Source of the DNA: JBJXHC01 sp046160825
Lineage (GTDB): Bacteria; Bacteroidota; Ignavibacteria; UBA10030; UBA6906
Reading direction: 5' to 3'
Length of the DNA: 46,759 bases
Assembly: GCA_046160825.1 (NCBI GenBank)
Contig: JBJXHC010000014.1
Location: forward strand, 1-46,759
Part shown: positions 43,046 through 46,759 of the stretch, piece by piece
Position numbering within the stretch: position 1 is the first letter of the stretch
Layout: each line of letters begins with the position of its first letter
Notes under the pieces: generated by a model
The model's input: only the letters and a program-made list of their open reading frames with translations
What the model was told of the DNA's origin: nothing
Database searches by the model: none
Position numbers and translations under genes: made by a program

Positions 43046-44521
43046 ATGTTGACTTTCCGGCGAACGCTCGGCTTCATTCTTCTGACAATCCTTCCTCTGC
43101 TGCTCTTTGCCCAATCCAAGCCCCCGAAGATCACATTCATGGAACCCGATGCAGCGGGAACACGGGATGGACTACCGGTATATCATGTGGCAACAAATGT
43201 CGCTCAGATCGGCAAGTACCAGATGTGGCTCAACAACGAAGCGGCGCGTATGGCCATCGAACTCTTCTCGCGCACGTGGCAGATCGTTCATCCCTCCGCT
43301 GCCGAAGGACCGCATTATTACATTGCGCTCGCGCCTGGCGGCAACCATGCAGGCGTCGGCTTTTGTATTCAGGGAGGCAAATGGGTTGAGCCGCATCCCG
43401 ATATTCCATACATCACGCTGAACCCCGACGAAGAGTCATTCCGCACCACATTCCTCCATGAAACCGGACACGTTATTCTTTCGATGATGAATGGCGGTAA
43501 AGAAATCCCGAAGCGGGAGATGGCATCCATCCCTCATAGCACAGCCGCGCTGACCGACCGCGGCACGGCATTCGACGAAGGATTTGCCATCCACCTCGAA
43601 ACCATCACAACGCATCTCTCCATTGACCCGGCGATCACCGACCCGTACAAACGACGGCGCTTCATGTTCGGCGCTACGGGAATGGAATCAGAGTATCAGC
43701 GTCAGGCCACGGATCTGATGACATACGCGCAAACCCGCAGCCGGTATCATGAGGTGATGGAAAACGTGCTTGCCTTTGCGCCTGCGTATCGCGGACCGGA
43801 CTACCTGCGCGTGCAACTTGAGAAGAGCCGGGATTTCTCCACGGTGCGCGACGCCAACCAGTTGCTCCAGTCCGAGGGATTCCATGCGAGCGTGTTCTTT
43901 GGACTACTGGTGCGGGGCGAAACAATGCTGCGGTCAGATGTTGTGGCTCAGCGGCATGACAAGATGCTTGCTGTACTCGCCGATATGCTGACAACAAAAC
44001 ACCCCGACCCTGAATCTCCTTCCCTCCTCTCCTTCATTGAAACATACATACAGAAATATCCTTCAGAGGCGGGCGAAGTGGTGGACGTGCTGATGGACTT
44101 GAGTCATGGCGCGTTTGTGGACCGCCAGGCGGCGGCTCTCTGGCGTGATCATTATCTTGGCGCGCTCCGTGTGGAAACATCTGCACAAAAGAACTCCGCC
44201 ATTGACGACACACGAAAGCGATGGCGCGCAGATGTTCTCAAGAATCCCAAACTCCTGTACAGCCTTCTCGGTCCGCAGTTACGCTGTGAAGTTGCAGGCA
44301 AAACCGTCAAGCTCGATGCACTCGGCAGTTCGGCTCCGCTCTCATTCGACGTGAACACCGTGGAGTATGGCATTATCCGGATGATCCCCGATATGACAGA
44401 GAAAGAAGCTGATGCATGGACAAAACGACGGGGAGAGAAGCCGTTCGTCAGTATAGATGACTTCAAGTCCCGTTCCGGACTCGGCAAGAAGGCGATGAAG
44501 CACTTGAAGCTTAGCAAATAA
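43046..44521 (+). CDS. Secreted gluzincin metallopeptidase-like protein with C-terminal HhH-like segment
   Basis: 491 residues from ATG 43046, which has GAGAAG upstream and starts directly in a signal peptide (MLTFRRTLGFILLTILPLLL, ending FAQ). An in-frame ATG at 43022 would add eight residues. The zinc motif HETGH (H138, E139, H142) is followed 36 residues later by E178 in FDEGFAIHLE, the spacing of gluzincins. No known peptidase family was recognised. The last 50 residues (IIRMIPDMTEKEADAWTKRR, FVSIDDFKSRSGLGKKAMK) resemble the helix-hairpin-helix fold of ComEA or GspK, unusual in an exported peptidase. Confidence 0.82.
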   Translation: MLTFRRTLGFILLTILPLLLFAQSKPPKITFMEPDAAGTRDGLPVYHVATNVAQIGKYQMWLNNEAARMAIELFSRTWQIVHPSAAEGPHYYIALAPGGNHAGVGFCIQGGKWVEPHPDIPYITLNPDEESFRTTFLHETGHVILSMMNGGKEIPKREMASIPHSTAALTDRGTAFDEGFAIHLETITTHLSIDPAITDPYKRRRFMFGATGMESEYQRQATDLMTYAQTRSRYHEVMENVLAFAPAYRGPDYLRVQLEKSRDFSTVRDANQLLQSEGFHASVFFGLLVRGETMLRSDVVAQRHDKMLAVLADMLTTKHPDPESPSLLSFIETYIQKYPSEAGEVVDVLMDLSHGAFVDRQAAALWRDHYLGALRVETSAQKNSAIDDTRKRWRADVLKNPKLLYSLLGPQLRCEVAGKTVKLDALGSSAPLSFDVNTVEYGIIRMIPDMTEKEADAWTKRRGEKPFVSIDDFKSRSGLGKKAMKHLKLSK

Positions 44522-44531
44522 TTTGACTGGC

Positions 44532-44549
44532 GAACCGCCTTCACGGTTC
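44532..44549. repeat. Short palindrome between the gluzincin and propeller genes
   Basis: GAACCG and CGGTTC flank a six-base centre, with no T tract. It resembles the palindrome at 28891-28910 in its GAAC/GTTC ends. Confidence 0.35.
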
Positions 44550-44572
44550 ATATCATAACTGCAAGGAAGACG

Positions 44573-46279
44573 GTGACTCGGGTATCAAGAAGCACTCGGT
44601 ACGCATTCATTCTGCTCGCAGGAATGTTCCCGCACGCGTTCTCTCAGCCCTCCGACCTTGTGTTCGAGAATCTGTCCACCAGTCAAGGTCTTTCTCACCT
44701 TGTGACAACATCCATTGCTCAGGATTCCTCTGGTTTTCTTTGGATAGGAACAATGGATGGATTGAACCGTTATGATGGGTTTCAATTCACAGTGTATAAA
44801 TCTGTGACAAAGGATTCGACGACGCTTTCCCGCAACGAGGTGAGATGTCTCTTCGTTGACCGGTCAGGCACATTGTGGGTGGGGACGGCATACGGTCTGA
44901 ACCGGTACGATCCCATCGGCAAACGATTCAAACGAATTCTCACGGAAAAGAAAAAAGCAAATACCCTTGTTGACTCTCACATCAACGTCATCATGCAAGA
45001 CGCTTCCGGGATTTTGTGGCTGGGAACCACGGGCGGATTGAGTGGTTTCAATGAAGCAACCAATACGTTTCTGAACTTCAAGACCGATCCCGGCAATGAG
45101 AACTCCTTGAGTGATAACAATGTGATGTCCATCGGCGAAGATGAAGATGGAACCCTCTGGATCGGAACACACAAGGGGTTGAACAGGCTCAGCAAAGACA
45201 GGAAGAAATTCAAGCGTTACCTGTATGATCCTCACAATCCGAACAGTCTACGACAAGAGACTGTCAGCGCGATCCACCTTGATGGAACAGGGCTTTTGTG
45301 GATTGGTACATTGGATGGCCTCGATGTTTTTGATCGAAGGAACGATCCGCTGCTTCTGGCAACACTCAGCCTTCCGGGTTTCAACCATTCCAACGTCCTG
45401 GATATCATGGGAGACAAATTCGGGAATATCTGGCTGGCCACGTTCGGGGGCGGATTGAATATGGTCACCTCCGCCAACGCCGATTCTCTTCGCCGGCGGC
45501 TTACAAAGGCACTCCGTGTGGTTCAGTACCGCAACGCTCCATTGAATACGCGCAGCCTACACAACGACTTCATACATGCACTGTTTGAAGACGCATCCGG
45601 TGCACTCTGGGCCTGCACGAATAACGGATTGAGTAAAAGCGATAACGAGGGTGCACGCTTCAGAATACTTCAACGGGATCCCCGGAACCCTCACGGGTTG
45701 AGTGCAAACCTGGTCACAACAATTTGTGAGGGAAGCAATGGCACAATCTGGATTGGCACGTCCGACAACCTGAACAACATCCCTCCCGGCTCCACGGAAG
45801 TCCGCTACACTATCCTTGGCCGAAACGGACCGCCGGATCTCACCGAGATCTCATCGGTCTATGAAGACACACGGGGGATACTGTGGATTGCAACATGGAA
45901 GGGGCTGAGCAGATTCGATCCACACTCAAATACGCTCACAAGGTTCAGGAATAATCAGAATGATCCATCGTCCATTTCCGGTGATGCTGTTGTCAGCATC
46001 GGGGAAGACAGGACAGGAACAATGTGGTTCGGCACGTATGGAAGCGGTTTGAACAGTTTCAATCGGGATACTCAGAGTTTCACGCATTACTATCATGATC
46101 CTGCGGATTCTCTGTCGCTGAGCAATAACACGATTTATTCGATCTTCAGGGATCGCTCAGGCAGAATGTGGTTCGGGACGAGAGACGGGCTCAACTATCT
46201 TGACAGTACAAGCGGAAGATTTGAGCGTTTTCACCACGAGGAAGGGAGACAGGGTTTCCGTTCACAAGCAACACGATAG
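44573..46279 (+). CDS. Secreted Reg_prop (two-component regulator propeller) protein, truncated
   Basis: 568 residues. GTG start with AAGGAAG upstream and a signal peptide (about 1-25, ending AFSQP). About 11 Reg_prop repeats of the form D-x-x-G-x-(L/M)-W-(I/F)-G-T-x-x-G-L-N follow (for example DSSGFLWIGTMDGLNRYDG, DRSGRMWFGTRDGLNYLDS). In family members these form the periplasmic propellers of hybrid sensor kinases, followed by a Y_Y_Y domain, a membrane helix and a kinase. None of these is present. After FERFHHEEG the frame reads RQGFRSQATR and stops, while a T9SS tail continues in the -1 frame. It is probably a broken or rearranged gene. Confidence 0.85.
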   Translation: MTRVSRSTRYAFILLAGMFPHAFSQPSDLVFENLSTSQGLSHLVTTSIAQDSSGFLWIGTMDGLNRYDGFQFTVYKSVTKDSTTLSRNEVRCLFVDRSGTLWVGTAYGLNRYDPIGKRFKRILTEKKKANTLVDSHINVIMQDASGILWLGTTGGLSGFNEATNTFLNFKTDPGNENSLSDNNVMSIGEDEDGTLWIGTHKGLNRLSKDRKKFKRYLYDPHNPNSLRQETVSAIHLDGTGLLWIGTLDGLDVFDRRNDPLLLATLSLPGFNHSNVLDIMGDKFGNIWLATFGGGLNMVTSANADSLRRRLTKALRVVQYRNAPLNTRSLHNDFIHALFEDASGALWACTNNGLSKSDNEGARFRILQRDPRNPHGLSANLVTTICEGSNGTIWIGTSDNLNNIPPGSTEVRYTILGRNGPPDLTEISSVYEDTRGILWIATWKGLSRFDPHSNTLTRFRNNQNDPSSISGDAVVSIGEDRTGTMWFGTYGSGLNSFNRDTQSFTHYYHDPADSLSLSNNTIYSIFRDRSGRMWFGTRDGLNYLDSTSGRFERFHHEEGRQGFRSQATR

Positions 46280-46719
46280 AAAGCGGCAAAGGATACTGGG
46301 TGAAGGCCAGTCAAAACGGAAATCTCGTTCTCTCCTCAATGACTCCGGACGTGGCACAGCGGATACGGATCGTCCCGACAAACGAACTTCCACCATCGCC
46401 ACCAGAGACGGAAATCCCAATTCACACATCACAGATCCCGACGGAGTTCACACTCGCACAAAACTTCCCGAATCCGTTCAACCCGAGTACGACAATTATC
46501 TACACTCTTCCGGTGGATGCACGTGTAACGCTTGATGTGTATGACGTTATCGGGCAGCACGTGGCGCAGCTTGTGGATGGAACGATCGTAGCAGGATATC
46601 ACGATGCAGTCTTTGACGCATCTACGCTCTCCAGCGGTTTGTACTTCTACCGCCTCACGGCTGTCGGAGCTGATGGCATTCTCTTTACGAGAACCGAGAA
46701 AATGATTCTAACCAAATAA
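46261..46719 (+). pseudogene. T9SS C-terminal sorting domain fragment, out of frame with the propeller
   Basis: This frame reads TIESGKGYWVKASQNGNL, a linker pattern known in other T9SS cargo, then VPTNELPPSPP and a full sorting domain (FTLAQNFPNPFNPSTTIIYT, DVYDVIGQHVAQLVDG, SSGLYFYRLTAV) ending MILTK. The frame is closed upstream by a stop at 46222 and has no credible start or signal peptide of its own. It is therefore the 3' part of a gene whose 5' part is lost, or of the propeller gene after a one-base deletion. The junction with the propeller lies at about 46246-46262. Confidence 0.75.
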
Positions 46720-46731
46720 ACCACGGTCTTC

Positions 46732-46759
46732 GTAGGGGCGATTCGCGAATCGCCCCTAC
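46732..46759. repeat. Perfect 28-nt palindrome at the window end
   Basis: GTAGGGGCGATTCG is followed directly by its reverse complement CGAATCGCCCCTAC, 14 bases each. Palindromes of this kind occur as dispersed intergenic repeats in many bacteria. It lies 13 bases past the last stop codon and may also form a hairpin at the 3' end of the mRNA. The sequence stops exactly at its last base. Confidence 0.85.

Overview
The window looks like a chromosomal contig from an uncultured member of the Bacteroidota-Chlorobiota (FCB) supergroup, most like Ignavibacteria or Kapabacteria. The main evidence is the NYPNPFNPTT-type C-terminal sorting domain of the type IX secretion system (T9SS) on three secreted proteins. 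Secreted sortilin/BNR propellers, a Reg_prop propeller, a DUF4905-like protein and a tRNA without an encoded CCA agree with this. The species cannot be named from the sequence. Both ends fall in repeats, an IS3-family element from base 1 and a perfect 28-nt palindrome ending at the last base, so both are probably assembly breaks.

Layout. 1-1277: intact IS3-family element (orfA/orfB with a canonical A_AAA_AAG frameshift site). 1300-5264: gpmA, a small WYL-like protein, two tandem paralogous multi-pass acetyltransferase-like membrane proteins and a single-domain response regulator. 5319-8819: an SnoaL-like gene followed by hpnC-hpnD-hpnE (squalene synthesis from farnesyl diphosphate), behind a near-consensus sigma70-type promoter. 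9049-14421 (+ strand): a CAU-anticodon tRNA, then tilS, hpt, ftsH, a polyprenol/diacylglycerol kinase-family gene and a nucleoside 2-deoxyribosyltransferase-like gene, closed by a strong terminator.

14571-27965 (- strand) is an envelope and secretion region: an M16 peptidase pair (one with the zinc motif, one without), an OmpA protein with a calcium-binding-type TSP3 stalk, a YbjQ-family protein, a rhomboid protease, a secreted double-YCII protein, a secreted M3-like metallopeptidase, a 1097-residue sortilin/BNR propeller, a 52-residue membrane protein and a TonB-like protein. 28164-36265 (- strand) is a closely packed run headed by radA: radA, an amidohydrolase, rdgB, a DUF4905-like gene, a PhzF-family gene, a membrane-anchored Fe-S reductase and an AlkD-like DNA glycosylase.

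36430-46719 (+ strand) holds secreted proteins: a BNR protein with a T9SS tail, a subtilisin-like protease with a T9SS tail, a gluzincin metallopeptidase ending in a helix-hairpin-helix-like segment, and an 11-repeat Reg_prop propeller that breaks out of frame into a T9SS tail.

No CRISPR array, phage module or recognisable defence system was found. The least ordinary items are the broken propeller/T9SS-tail fusion, the acetyltransferase pair with a receiver protein beside hpnCDE, the secreted peptidase/YCII/propeller cluster, a predicted leaderless radA transcript, paired palindromes upstream of the tonB-like gene, and a recurrent TTG-N16/17-TATATT promoter pattern. No gene-free stretch exceeds 300 bases.
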